Assembly (NCBI GenBank): GCA_026000155.1
Contig: BNYG01000005.1
Span: 44,659 to 108,658 of the forward strand
Direction of reading: 5' to 3'
DNA from: Bacteroidia bacterium
Lineage (GTDB): Bacteria; Bacteroidota; Bacteroidia; Bacteroidales; Azobacteroidaceae
Length of the DNA stretch: 64,000 nucleotides
Positions 54,333 through 63,638 of the stretch are shown here, in pieces. Made by a program: the position numbers and the translations under genes. A model generated the notes under the pieces. That model was not told where the DNA came from. It saw only the letters and a program-made list of their open reading frames with translations, and searched no databases. Numbering within the stretch: the first letter of the stretch is position 1; the number at the start of each line of letters is the position of its first letter.

Positions 54333-55655
54333 CTATTTGAAGAATGCCCGGAAGATATCCATGCCGTTGGCATAAATTAGCAAGCCGAATAAAAATACCA
54401 TGCCGGCGATTTGCGCATATTCCATAAACTTTTCATTGGGTGTACGGCCGGTAACCACTTCGTAAAGCAGGAACAAAACATGTCCGCCGTCCAACGCGGG
54501 GATAGGTAATAAATTCATTACACCTAAGATAATGGAAAGGAATGCCGTCCAAGTCCAGAAAACAGCCCAATTCCAAGTGTCCGGGAAAAGACCGCCAATG
54601 GCGCCGAATCCGCCCACACTTTGCGCTCCTTCTTTGGTGAAAATATATTTAAGTGAACCTACGTAGGTTGTTATCTGCTCTACACCCATCTTGATGCCGG
54701 CAGGAAAAGCCGAAAAGAAATTATACTGTTGTTTCACCGTTTGATAAATCATATACGGCGAACGCAATCCTACGCCTATTTTCCCGAATTCGTTCGGAAC
54801 AATAGGAAGACTCAATTCCTGTCCCTTGCGGAAAAGCAGGAGCGTTATTTCTTTTTCCTTGTTATCTGCCAAAACTTTACTGATATCGGTAAATGTCATG
54901 CCGGTAGTTCCATTCACTCCTACAATGCTGTCGCCCGCTTCCAAACCGGCTGACTTGGCCGGACTGCCGCTGCTTACTGATTCTACTACAAACGGATAAC
55001 GAATATCTATAAACCTTTCTTCGTTGAGATTTTTCCGGTCAAAATCCGCCGGAAGTTGCAAGGGGATGGTTTGTCCGTTCCGTAAAACTTCTACTGTTTT
55101 GGCATCCATTAACTTCAGGAGCAATTTATTGGCATCATCGTTTACCAACGATACGCCGTCGGCCGAAACAGGAATGTCTCCGTCTTGAAAACCGGCATTA
55201 TGGAAAACTTCATTATAGGCATAACCCAAAGTTACATTACCGTTTGGAATGTATTCTTTTCCCAATGCCCAGACCATCATGGAATAAATGAAAAAGGCAA
55301 GGATAAAATTCATCATTACACCGCCCACCATAATCAACAGGCGCATCCAGGCCGGTTTGGTGCGAAATTCCCAGGGTTGAGGCGGTTGTGCCAGCGCTTC
55401 TTTGTCCATGCTTTCGTCCATCATTCCGGCTATTTTTACATAACCGCCCAAAGGCAGCCAGCCGATTCCGTATTCGGTTTCGCTGTTTTTGGGTTTGAAT
55501 TTGAATAAGGTAAACCAGGGATTAAAGAACAAATAGAATTTTTCTACCCTTACTTTAAATAGTTTGGAAAAAAGGAAATGCCCGCATTCGTGGACAACTA
55601 CCAAGATTGATAAACTGAGAATTAACTGTGCTGCTTTTATTACTATTGTTTCCAT
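54333..55655 (-). CDS. rseP: RIP metalloprotease RseP (site-2 protease, M50)
   Basis: 440 aa. HECGH zinc site at residues 22-26 in the first membrane segment, a PDZ domain in the middle (SVSSGSPAKSAGLEAGDSIVGVNG), and PALDGGHVLFLL with the third ligand Asp near the C-terminus. It cuts anti-sigma factors within the membrane. Its start overlaps the end of dxr by 13 bp, as is common in bacteria. Confidence 0.94.
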   Translation of the reverse strand: METIVIKAAQLILSLSILVVVHECGHFLFSKLFKVRVEKFYLFFNPWFTLFKFKPKNSETEYGIGWLPLGGYVKIAGMMDESMDKEALAQPPQPWEFRTKPAWMRLLIMVGGVMMNFILAFFIYSMMVWALGKEYIPNGNVTLGYAYNEVFHNAGFQDGDIPVSADGVSLVNDDANKLLLKLMDAKTVEVLRNGQTIPLQLPADFDRKNLNEERFIDIRYPFVVESVSSGSPAKSAGLEAGDSIVGVNGTTGMTFTDISKVLADNKEKEITLLLFRKGQELSLPIVPNEFGKIGVGLRSPYMIYQTVKQQYNFFSAFPAGIKMGVEQITTYVGSLKYIFTKEGAQSVGGFGAIGGLFPDTWNWAVFWTWTAFLSIILGVMNLLPIPALDGGHVLFLLYEVVTGRTPNEKFMEYAQIAGMVFLFGLLIYANGMDIFRAFFK

Positions 55656-56800
55656 ATTTCTGTTGCCTTTGCTCTTGCTTCTTCGTTTGTTTGTATATAA
55701 TCGTCTAATGTGGGCGAAGCGATAAACGGAACAGCATTCATCGTTTCCTCAATCACATCGCTCATTGATAAAAATCCTATTTTGTCCTGCAAGAAGGCGG
55801 CCACTACAATTTCGTTGGCTGCATTCAGGATGCACGGCATATTGCCTCCCTGCCGGATGGCTTCAAACGCAAAACCTAAATTGCGGAAGCGCGTGGTATC
55901 CGGTTCTTCAAACGTAAAAGTATTGAATTTATTGAAATCCAAAGGCTCAAAATTTGATTTTAACCTTTCGGGATAAGCCAAAGCGTACTGAATCGGCAAG
56001 CGCATATCGGGCAATCCCAACTGGGCCTTGACGGACATATCCCGGAATTGCACCATGGAATGGATAATGGATTGCGGATGAATCACCACCTGGATTTGTT
56101 CGGGAGTAACGCCGAACAGCCATTTGGCTTCTATCATTTCAAATCCTTTATTCATCAGGCTGGACGAATCAATCGTTACTTTCGCCCCCATCGTCCAATT
56201 CGGATGCTTCAAGGCTTCCTTTTTAGTTACTCGTTGGAGTTGTTCCAAACTCAGATTCCGGAAAGGACCTCCCGAAGCGGTCAACAGGATTTTATCCACC
56301 GGATTATCCGGTTCCCCTACTAAACACTGGAAGATAGCCGAATGTTCGGAATCGACCGGCAAAAGGGGTGTTTTGTGTTCTAAAGCTAACCGGGATATAA
56401 GTTCCCCGGCAATGACCAAGGTTTCTTTGTTGGCCAAAGCAATGGCTTTGCCGGCTTTGATGGCACGAATAGTCGGTTGAAGTCCCGAATAGCCGACCAT
56501 AGCGGTCAGCACCATGTCAATGGGTTCGGCTTCGACTACCTGCGCAATAGCATCCGCACCTGCCCACACTTTAATAGGGAGGTCTTTGAGTCCCTCTTTG
56601 AGTTGCCCGTATTTGGATTCATTAGCAATGACGACCATTTCGGGCATAAATTCACATGCCTGCCGGATAAGCAGTTCCACCTGATTATTAGCAGTCAAAG
56701 CATAGACTTCCAATTTATCGGGATGCTGGCGTATCACATCCAGCGCTTGCGTACCTATCGAACCGGTTGAACCGAGTATAGCTATTTGCCGTTTTTCCAT
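55643..56800 (-). CDS. dxr: 1-deoxy-D-xylulose 5-phosphate reductoisomerase
   Basis: 385 aa. NADPH-binding ILGSTGSIGTQALDV at the N-terminus, ALANKETLVIAGEL, metal-site PVDSEHSAIFQC, and GPFRNLS. It is the first committed step of the MEP isoprenoid pathway. TATCTTTG (56809-56816, minus strand) lies only 8 nt before the ATG, so the message has almost no leader. Confidence 0.96.
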   Translation of the reverse strand: MEKRQIAILGSTGSIGTQALDVIRQHPDKLEVYALTANNQVELLIRQACEFMPEMVVIANESKYGQLKEGLKDLPIKVWAGADAIAQVVEAEPIDMVLTAMVGYSGLQPTIRAIKAGKAIALANKETLVIAGELISRLALEHKTPLLPVDSEHSAIFQCLVGEPDNPVDKILLTASGGPFRNLSLEQLQRVTKKEALKHPNWTMGAKVTIDSSSLMNKGFEMIEAKWLFGVTPEQIQVVIHPQSIIHSMVQFRDMSVKAQLGLPDMRLPIQYALAYPERLKSNFEPLDFNKFNTFTFEEPDTTRFRNLGFAFEAIRQGGNMPCILNAANEIVVAAFLQDKIGFLSMSDVIEETMNAVPFIASPTLDDYIQTNEEARAKATEIWKQ

Positions 56801-56808
56801 TTCGGGGG

Positions 56809-56816
56809 CAAAGATA
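56809..56816 (-). promoter_or_regulatory. -7 element of dxr-rseP (TATCTTTG)
   Basis: Exact TAnnTTTG match on the minus strand 8 nt before the dxr ATG. Confidence 0.65.
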
Positions 56817-56851
56817 GTTAAATCTTCGTTATTTATTAGCAGGCTTTTGAC

Positions 56852-57208
56852 TTAGAAGTAATCTTTTTTATCAAACAATACAATAATTTTTTCCGCTTCA
56901 AAGATAACATACTCGCAAAGGAAATTTTTTACTTCTATATGATATTTGTAATCAGCCTCTATTCTTTTATTAAAAAGAATTTTCAATTTTCTCCCGATTT
57001 CATTTTCATTCCTATTCGGAGAATTTTCCAAAAATCGAATTACTTCTCTGTGTACACTTATACCATCTGTGTATATCGGCAATCGTTCTCGAATATATCC
57101 AAATGCTCCATAGTAAGCTCTATTAATTAAAGTTCTGTAATGGGCCTCGGTGTATCCGGCTTTGAGTTCTTTCGAAATCTTTATAAAATCCTTAGGGTTA
57201 AATCTCAT
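56852..57208 (-). CDS. HEPN-like protein, second gene of a two-gene module
   Basis: 118 aa, all-helical. RTLINRAYYGAFGYIRERL and LKILFNKRIEADYKYHIEV match the HEPN pattern (xRAYYaaF... followed by a late R..ADY block) of toxin-like or RNase-like proteins that pair with a small partner gene. The usual HEPN RNase motif R-x4-6-H is not clearly seen, so catalytic activity is uncertain. The start overlaps the partner's end by 11 bp. Confidence 0.65.
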   Translation of the reverse strand: MRFNPKDFIKISKELKAGYTEAHYRTLINRAYYGAFGYIRERLPIYTDGISVHREVIRFLENSPNRNENEIGRKLKILFNKRIEADYKYHIEVKNFLCEYVIFEAEKIIVLFDKKDYF

Positions 57209-57560
57209 AGTGAATAGCTACTAAATATATTTTTCGTGAAATTTCAGGATACAAACGATGTATCTTCCTAAAAAAGGCGCTTTGATACTGACTGGCTATT
57301 TCCCTGTCAATTTGTGTGTAAGCGATAATAAAGAGAGTTTCTTCATCCAAATAGGATAATTCAAGGGCGAATTGGGCATTTTTGTCCAAATTAGTTTTAA
57401 CATCCCGTACAATTGAAGGTAAAAATTCAACTACATCCGGATTGTTCATTAAAAAAGCTTCTACTTTAGATGGCTCCTCACAAGAAAAACAGTGCTTCCA
57501 AGAGTCATGATTTACTTTTCTTTTCCGGACAGGTGCTTCTAAGGTTGCTAATTGTTCCAT
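57198..57560 (-). CDS. Partner of the HEPN-like protein, first gene of the module
   Basis: 120 aa. Not a family I can name. The core FLMNNPDVVEFLPSIVRDVKTNL...FALELSYLDEETLFIIAYTQID resembles small proteins that precede HEPN genes in cyanobacteria and others (pattern: x-NPD-x-hhhhLP, then LxLE, then LFI.IxT). A nucleotidyltransferase (MNT) motif is not visible. It has a consensus promoter of its own. The N-terminal third is basic and polar. Confidence 0.6.
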   Translation of the reverse strand: MEQLATLEAPVRKRKVNHDSWKHCFSCEEPSKVEAFLMNNPDVVEFLPSIVRDVKTNLDKNAQFALELSYLDEETLFIIAYTQIDREIASQYQSAFFRKIHRLYPEISRKIYLVAIHYEI

Positions 57561-57594
57561 ATAAATTGTTTTTAAAAAGGTGATTGATATTTTG

Positions 57595-57624
57595 CAAAGG
57601 TAAGAATAAAATGAAATAATCCAA
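57595..57624 (-). promoter_or_regulatory. Promoter of the HEPN module
   Basis: Minus strand: TTG (57622-57624), exactly 19 nt, TACCTTTG (57595-57602), 35 nt before the first gene's ATG. Confidence 0.75.
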
Positions 57625-57632
57625 AGAGATTT

Positions 57633-58490
57633 TCAAAATACGATGAATTCTTCCGGATTGACCGGTTTGCCGTTATACCACAATTCAAAATGCAGGTGGT
57701 TGCCGGACGATAGACTGCCGGTGTTTCCGGCCATGGCAACGGCTTCGCCGGCGTTGACGTTGTCACCCTCTTTTTTCAACAGCCTGGCATTGTGTTTGTA
57801 GATGGAAATAAAGCCGTTGGCATGTTGTATTTGAATAACATAACCGGCATTAGCATCGAATCCGGCGAAAACAATCGTTCCTTTCATCGTCGCTAAAACA
57901 CTTTCTTTCGGCGAAGCTGCCACATCCACGCCGTAATGTTTTTCCTGCGCATTAAATTTACTTGAAATAATGCCTTGCACCGGACGGTAGAAAATCAGAT
58001 TGCCGGGTAAGGAGGCCGACGAACTCAATACATTCAGATTGTAGCGCTCTTCTTCTTCATAATTTTGAACAAATTTCGTCAGTTCTTTGGATTTTTTCAA
58101 ATTATCCGGTTTAACGGATACGGTATCCGGTTTCGGCGTTTCGGCTATCGGACTTTCTCCTTTTAAGATAGCGGTCGTATTTTCAAGATATTGTGTCTGA
58201 AGTTGGAGGATTTGTTCCAACGAATCGGTTTTCAGTGCATTGGCTATCATTTCCTGACGGATTTCCGAATCCATATAGCCCGGCAGGTAATTGCGGATAG
58301 GCGTATTGATAATGACTATGGATGTCAATGTCACCAAGAGGGCGGCAAAGGCGAGCACTACCCAGAAACCCGACAATAAAGACAGTCTGAATGCGAATAC
58401 CTCTTCCAGTGTATTCTCATTCAGGAAAAGCAGTTTATATTTGAACCGTACTTTTTCCCAAAAAGCGGAGAAATCGGGTTTGTTCTTCAT
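57633..58490 (-). CDS. M23 (LytM) family membrane-anchored peptidase
   Basis: 285 aa. One N-terminal membrane segment (~37-62), a short helical region, then a LytM domain with HYGVDVAA (HxxxD) and HLHFELWYNG (HxH), the full zinc set. It may cut peptidoglycan crosslinks or activate an amidase in the periplasm. The ATG overlaps the stop of the upstream S46 peptidase gene by 4 bp. Confidence 0.9.
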   Translation of the reverse strand: MKNKPDFSAFWEKVRFKYKLLFLNENTLEEVFAFRLSLLSGFWVVLAFAALLVTLTSIVIINTPIRNYLPGYMDSEIRQEMIANALKTDSLEQILQLQTQYLENTTAILKGESPIAETPKPDTVSVKPDNLKKSKELTKFVQNYEEEERYNLNVLSSSASLPGNLIFYRPVQGIISSKFNAQEKHYGVDVAASPKESVLATMKGTIVFAGFDANAGYVIQIQHANGFISIYKHNARLLKKEGDNVNAGEAVAMAGNTGSLSSGNHLHFELWYNGKPVNPEEFIVF

Positions 58491-60574
58491 TCGATTGTCA
58501 ATTCATTCAGCAAGCGTTGGCAATTGCCCCATTTATCAATCATATACAGGATATAACGAACATCCACGGCGATACATTTCTGTACGTCGGTTTCAAAAGC
58601 AATATCGCCGCTCATGGCTTCCCAGTTTCCGTCGAAAGCCAAACCGGTTAAACGTCCTTTTCCATCAAAGACCGGACTTCCGGAATTTCCTCCCGTGATG
58701 TCCAAATCGGCCAGAAAATCGATGTTCATATCGCTGTCTTTATTGCCATAGCGTCCGAAATCTTTTTTCCGCAACAAATCCATCACTTCCGGTTGTACGT
58801 TGAATTCCGGATTGTTGACATCGTATTTTTCAAAAATGCCTTTTGTGGTGGTACAATAATCGTACCAGGCGGCATCGTAAGGGTGGTAGCCTCCCACTTT
58901 TCCGTAGGTCAGGCGCATCGTGAAATTGGCATCGGAAGGAAAATTTTTCTCCGGCATCATTTCCCGCAATCCGGCCATGAACAAGTGCCGGCCTTCCTTG
59001 ATGTTGTCGTTATCCTCTTTCAAGGAGGCGGATACGGATTCCAAGGTTTTTCCGATGGACTGGGATAATTGCCAAGCCGGATCTTTTTCCAATTTTTTGA
59101 ATTGTTTTTTATCTTCCAATGCAGCTTTTAATTTATCCGGAGAGGTCAAAATGGTTTTTTTGAACACTTCGGCAGCATATTTGGCGTAATTCCCTTTGTA
59201 TTTTTTATCGATTTCCGGAAAAATAGCAGGCAATTGCGCAGCCGGAATTTTTTCTTTCAGAATTTGAAGCATGGCAGCCAATACTTTTTCGTCCAAAGCC
59301 GGTTCGTAATCTTTATACAGCGGCAACAGCATCTCGTTGAAAAGCAAAGCCGGGTTCACGTTATCCCCTTCGGAATGGATATAGTTGGCATAATAAGCCC
59401 ATTCGAATATTTCGGCGCCGTAATAAAATGCCTCCACCAAATACGTTCTTGTCTTTGCGTTGTCCATCGAATGGATATAGCCTTCTTTTTGCAAATTCAA
59501 GGTATTTTCATATACTTTCCGTTGAGCAGGATTTTGTGCAATCCATTGAGTGAATTGGTTTTCCAAGGCTTGTTTCCGTTCCACCACGTGCATCCGCGCC
59601 AATCCGCGGTTCATGCCGATGGAATTTTTCCAGTAATTGGAACTGCGCGCGTATTTGGAAGCGTATTTAATCCGGATGGCATCGCTTTGCAGCATGGCTT
59701 CTTTCCAGATATCCTGTTTCACGCCCCGGACTTCAATCCGTGGTTCATTACTGCTTTTCACTCTCCTTTCAACTCCCCAGGAGGATAAATACCGGTCGGT
59801 ACTTCCCGGAAAACCCAATACCATGGCAAAAGAGCCTTCGTCATATCCGTTTAATGAAACCGGTGCATAATATTCGGGCTTGTACGGAACATTGGTATCC
59901 GCATATTCGGCCGGTTCGTTTCCGGCGCCGGCATATACCCTGAACACACTGAAATCGCCGGTATGGCGGGGCCACATCCAGTTATCGGTATCGCCGCCGA
60001 ATTTTCCAATGGAAGAAGGGGGCGCAAATACCAAACGGATATCCGTATATTTTTTATAAATGTTAACGTAATACTCATTTCCGGCATAATATTCATCTAC
60101 CGTTACCACGTATCCCTCTCCCAGCAAATCGGTGTATTGTTTTTGGATAGCGTCTGTACTTTCACCATCCAATACGGATTGTGTCACAGGGATTGTTTTC
60201 TTTAAATACAAAACATACATACCCTCAATCGGGATTTCATCTTCCGGTGTATGCGCTACGAACCCATTTTTCAAGTAATCGTGTTCCACACTGCTTTTCG
60301 ATTGGATAGCGCCGTAACCGCAATGGTGATTCGTGAAAATCAAACCTTTATCCGAAACGGTGATGCCCGTGCAGCCGCCATCGAATTGTACGACAGCCTT
60401 ATACAACGAAGGCGTTGATTCATTATACAATTGGCCGGGCGTAAGTGTCAAGCCCAATGCCTGCATCCGGTCCCAGTTTTCCCGGGTAAGATTGTTTAGC
60501 ATCCACATACCTTCATCCGCACAAAGAGAGAAGCAAAGCAGGAAACTGCTGAAAAGAGTGATAAACCGTTTCAT
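58487..60574 (-). CDS. S46 family dipeptidyl peptidase (DPP7/DPP11-like)
   Basis: 695 aa from ATG 60574 with a signal peptide (MKRFITLFSSFLLCFSLCAD). Catalytic His in IFTNHHCGYGA (~residue 84) and Ser in DITGGNSGSPVFDGKG. The family removes dipeptides from peptide N-termini in the periplasm. The segment AFDGNWEAMSGD has Gly where DPP11 is reported to have Arg, hinting at DPP7-type hydrophobic preference. The TTG at 60607 is part of the promoter and not the start. Confidence 0.92.
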   Translation of the reverse strand: MKRFITLFSSFLLCFSLCADEGMWMLNNLTRENWDRMQALGLTLTPGQLYNESTPSLYKAVVQFDGGCTGITVSDKGLIFTNHHCGYGAIQSKSSVEHDYLKNGFVAHTPEDEIPIEGMYVLYLKKTIPVTQSVLDGESTDAIQKQYTDLLGEGYVVTVDEYYAGNEYYVNIYKKYTDIRLVFAPPSSIGKFGGDTDNWMWPRHTGDFSVFRVYAGAGNEPAEYADTNVPYKPEYYAPVSLNGYDEGSFAMVLGFPGSTDRYLSSWGVERRVKSSNEPRIEVRGVKQDIWKEAMLQSDAIRIKYASKYARSSNYWKNSIGMNRGLARMHVVERKQALENQFTQWIAQNPAQRKVYENTLNLQKEGYIHSMDNAKTRTYLVEAFYYGAEIFEWAYYANYIHSEGDNVNPALLFNEMLLPLYKDYEPALDEKVLAAMLQILKEKIPAAQLPAIFPEIDKKYKGNYAKYAAEVFKKTILTSPDKLKAALEDKKQFKKLEKDPAWQLSQSIGKTLESVSASLKEDNDNIKEGRHLFMAGLREMMPEKNFPSDANFTMRLTYGKVGGYHPYDAAWYDYCTTTKGIFEKYDVNNPEFNVQPEVMDLLRKKDFGRYGNKDSDMNIDFLADLDITGGNSGSPVFDGKGRLTGLAFDGNWEAMSGDIAFETDVQKCIAVDVRYILYMIDKWGNCQRLLNELTIE

Positions 60575-60596
60575 ATATTCATATTTTATGCGATTG

Positions 60597-60626
60597 CAAA
60601 GATACAATAAAAACGGAAAAGCGCAA
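60597..60626 (-). promoter_or_regulatory. Promoter of the S46-M23 operon
   Basis: Minus strand: TTG (60624-60626), 19 nt, TATCTTTG (60597-60604). Confidence 0.8.
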
Positions 60627-60724
60627 TGATTGTTATGTTTCTGTGAATTTTGCTAAAAAAAGTTAAGTTTTTGTTACAAAAGCATTTTTGTTAAAAAAAA
60701 TAATATTAAGTTAAAAAATAGTTG

Positions 60725-60732
60725 TATTTTTG
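60725..60732 (+). promoter_or_regulatory. -7 element of the sigma factor gene (TATTTTTG)
   Basis: TAnnTTTG match 33 nt before the ATG at 60766; no TTG at 19 nt. Confidence 0.5.
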
Positions 60733-60765
60733 TTTCTGAATGAAGTAATGAAATAATGAAGGATT

Positions 60766-61272
60766 ATGAGCTCAACGCAGTTTCAAGAAAAAATTTTGGG
60801 CATCCAGGAGAACATGTTTAATTTTGCGATGATGCTGACCGGCAATCGCAACGATGCCTATGATTTGTTGCAAGATACTACCCTGAAAGCTTTGGATAAT
60901 CAGGAGAAGTATATTGACAACGTGAATTTCAAGGGTTGGGTGCTAACGATTATGCGGAATATTTTCATTAATAATTACCGCAAAGTAGTTAGAAGCCAGA
61001 CAATCATTGACCAAACGGAAGATTTGTATCATTTAAATCTCTCTCAGGATTCCGGATTTGACTCTCCGGACGGCGCCTATACGATTAAAGAAATCAACAG
61101 CGCCATCGGGATTTTGAGCAGCGATTTAAAGACACCTTTCTCCATGTTCCTCGCAGGGTACAAATACAACGAAATTTCCGAAAAATTAGTATTGCCCCTG
61201 GGAACGGTGAAAAGCCGCATTTTCTTTGCCCGTCAGGAATTGCAACGAAACCTCAAAGACATGCGGCGGTAA
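60766..61272 (+). CDS. ECF-type RNA polymerase sigma factor
   Basis: 168 aa. Region 2 (AYDLLQDTTLKALDN...VNFKGWVLTIMRNIFINNYRK) and region 4 (ISEKLVLPLGTVKSRIFFARQELQRNL) are clear. No anti-sigma gene is adjacent, so control is probably by its own transcription. Target genes are unknown. The TonB receptor gene converges on it with a 1-bp gap. Confidence 0.92.
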   Translation: MSSTQFQEKILGIQENMFNFAMMLTGNRNDAYDLLQDTTLKALDNQEKYIDNVNFKGWVLTIMRNIFINNYRKVVRSQTIIDQTEDLYHLNLSQDSGFDSPDGAYTIKEINSAIGILSSDLKTPFSMFLAGYKYNEISEKLVLPLGTVKSRIFFARQELQRNLKDMRR

Positions 61273-61273
61273 T

Positions 61274-63562
61274 TCAGAATGTCAGATTGACATCCACCCC
61301 GAAAGTGAACGGTTTGCCGGCTTGCGCTAAACCACGTCCCATACTTTCGAAGTAAAAGGCGGTATAGCGCGTGTTCAATACATTATTTGCCCAGAGATTA
61401 ATGCCGGCAAATCCTTTGTTTACGCCCGCCCGCAGGTTCAACAGTCCGTAAAAATCCTGGTAAACATTATTGGCTTCCGTCCAGTAAATCCGCCCGGATG
61501 CGTTGTATTGCGCCGAAATATGAAACCGGTCTATCCAACTGTTCTGTAATCTTTTATCGTAAATTCCATTCAGCGAAAAAGTGTTTTGCGGAGCAAAGGG
61601 AATGTAATTCCCCAAATAATCGGCTGCTCCCTCTTCGTCGCCTGTTTTATAATCTTTGAACGTTGCGTGTGCAAAACCGTAATTCAGGGAAAATCCCAAT
61701 TCATTGGTCAGCGCGGCATTCAGCGCCACTTCAAATCCTGCGCTTTTCGCTTTTCCTGCATTTTTCAAGATGCGTCCCTGACCGCTTGCCACAAAATCGG
61801 TAATCTGAATATCGTTTACATCCGTATAATACACAGCCACTTCCGTAGAAAGTACATCTTTCAGAATATCCCCTTTGAAACCCAATTCGTAACTCCAACT
61901 GGATTCGGGCTTGTACGAAACCAGCGAATCGACAGGGGAAGCGTGAAAATTCCGGTCATATTTAGCCCTGACGGCATCCTGAACAATATCGGCAAAATTT
62001 TGAATGTTATACCCGCCTGCTTTGTAACCGTTGGATACCGTGGCATAGACGTAATTATCCGGATTGAATTCGTATTTCAACGCTATTTTAGGAAGTATCT
62101 CCGTAAATTCAGTGGATAGATTTCCTTGCAAAGCCGTAACTAACGCACTGTCTTGCAGATGTATGAGATTCGGACCGGCTTGCATGTCAATGGATAAATC
62201 CATGTTCATATTTGTCCGGTAGTCCAATTTGGCTTTTTCGTAATCCAAACGAATGCCTGCCGTAAGTGACAAACCGTCTATAAACAAGTTATTATAAGTC
62301 GATTGATGAAAAATAGCTCCTCCGTATGTAGGTGTTTTAAATGTTCCCGGAATCGGAATATTCGTATTTTTAATCGTCATCAGGGGCGCGCGCGGGTTGT
62401 TTTCGTGAATTTTATCGAATGCCGGCTGTAACAGGGTTTTAATTCCATCGGTGTCCATGGTGGTGGTGACATTGGTTTTCAAACCGGTATGAAACCCGAA
62501 CAAACCGAACGACCATTGGTAATTATTTTTTGTATTGGATTTAATGGTCAATTCTTCCGTCCACGATTTTTCGTTTTGCAATTGATTTAACCGGAATACA
62601 GCCGAAGGACTGTTATCGGTATCCATTTTCATATCATCATCCAAGTATTGAAATCCGGTATTGGAATTGAAAATGAAGTTATCATTCGTATAATTGAGAT
62701 TAAAATTGCTTCCGGCCAATTCGCGGGTATAATTTCCCGGATAATTATAATCGGGGTCGGCAATGGAACCTGCCGTGTATTCGCCGTACGGAAAAGCGCC
62801 TTGGTTCACCTTGTCATAATTAGCGGATAATTGCGCCGTCCAATAGGGATTGATCTTCCAATCCAAACGGAAACTGGCCCCGCCGGATTGCAAGGGATCC
62901 GCTTTTTTGCCGGAAAATTGATTGGTAAAATAGCCGTCATTCCGATTGTAATAACCGTTAACGGCAATGCCTACATTGTCCGTGAGTAATTCCGAAACGG
63001 AGGCTTTTGCTTTGAATAAACCGTAATTTCCGGTACCCAGCGAAACTTTTACCTGTTGCTCCTGCAACGGTGAAAGGGTGGTGAGATGCACTATTCCACT
63101 CATGGCATTCCGTCCGTAAAGCGTTCCCTGCGGACCGCGTAATACTTCAATTTGACGAATATCCAAGAATTCAAAATCGAAAGCGGACTTGTCCAGCAAA
63201 GGCGCATGATCGACATACATGCCAATGGATTGCCCAGTGCTGCGTTCCCCGATGCCCCGGATATAGACCGGAACGGACAGTTTGGAACCGTAATCGGGAA
63301 TAAAGAAATTGGGGATAATTGTGCTTAAATCTTTAATAGTAGAGAGTTTGCGATCTTCGATAATAGAAGGGGTGATAAAAGAAACCGAAGCCGGCAAGGT
63401 TTTCAAATCGTTGGTTTCCTTGGTGGAAGAAAGAATGATGACTTCATGCAAGGATTTGACTTCGATCGTGTCCCGGATATCCTCCATCCGCTTTTCCGCC
63501 TGCATATTCCATCCGTTTGCCAGGAACAGCAAACCGATCACTGCACATTTCTTTATATTCAT
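61274..63562 (-). CDS. TonB-dependent outer-membrane receptor
   Basis: 762 aa from ATG 63562 with a signal peptide. Plug domain: LPASVSFITPSIIEDRKLSTIKDLSTIIPNF-like segment, PVYIRGIGER, IEVLRGPQGTLYGRNAMSGIVHL. A 22-strand barrel follows, ending GVDVNLTF with C-terminal Phe. There is no carboxypeptidase-like N-terminal domain and no SusD partner, so it is of the siderophore/cofactor receptor type rather than SusC. The substrate is not evident. A -7 element (TATCTTTG, 63590-63597) survives 42 bp from the end of an insertion sequence. Confidence 0.9.
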   Translation of the reverse strand: MNIKKCAVIGLLFLANGWNMQAEKRMEDIRDTIEVKSLHEVIILSSTKETNDLKTLPASVSFITPSIIEDRKLSTIKDLSTIIPNFFIPDYGSKLSVPVYIRGIGERSTGQSIGMYVDHAPLLDKSAFDFEFLDIRQIEVLRGPQGTLYGRNAMSGIVHLTTLSPLQEQQVKVSLGTGNYGLFKAKASVSELLTDNVGIAVNGYYNRNDGYFTNQFSGKKADPLQSGGASFRLDWKINPYWTAQLSANYDKVNQGAFPYGEYTAGSIADPDYNYPGNYTRELAGSNFNLNYTNDNFIFNSNTGFQYLDDDMKMDTDNSPSAVFRLNQLQNEKSWTEELTIKSNTKNNYQWSFGLFGFHTGLKTNVTTTMDTDGIKTLLQPAFDKIHENNPRAPLMTIKNTNIPIPGTFKTPTYGGAIFHQSTYNNLFIDGLSLTAGIRLDYEKAKLDYRTNMNMDLSIDMQAGPNLIHLQDSALVTALQGNLSTEFTEILPKIALKYEFNPDNYVYATVSNGYKAGGYNIQNFADIVQDAVRAKYDRNFHASPVDSLVSYKPESSWSYELGFKGDILKDVLSTEVAVYYTDVNDIQITDFVASGQGRILKNAGKAKSAGFEVALNAALTNELGFSLNYGFAHATFKDYKTGDEEGAADYLGNYIPFAPQNTFSLNGIYDKRLQNSWIDRFHISAQYNASGRIYWTEANNVYQDFYGLLNLRAGVNKGFAGINLWANNVLNTRYTAFYFESMGRGLAQAGKPFTFGVDVNLTF

Positions 63563-63589
63563 ACTTTTTTGCCTTAAAAATTGAGAATG

Positions 63590-63622
63590 CAAAGATAGTA
63601 AATTTTTTGAAATCGTATCAAA
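63590..63622 (-). promoter_or_regulatory. Promoter of the TonB-dependent receptor
   Basis: Minus strand: TTTG (63619-63622), ~20-nt spacer, TATCTTTG (63590-63597). The probable insertion sequence end (~63639) lies just upstream. Confidence 0.65.
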
Positions 63623-63638
63623 ACATAAAGAATAAGAC

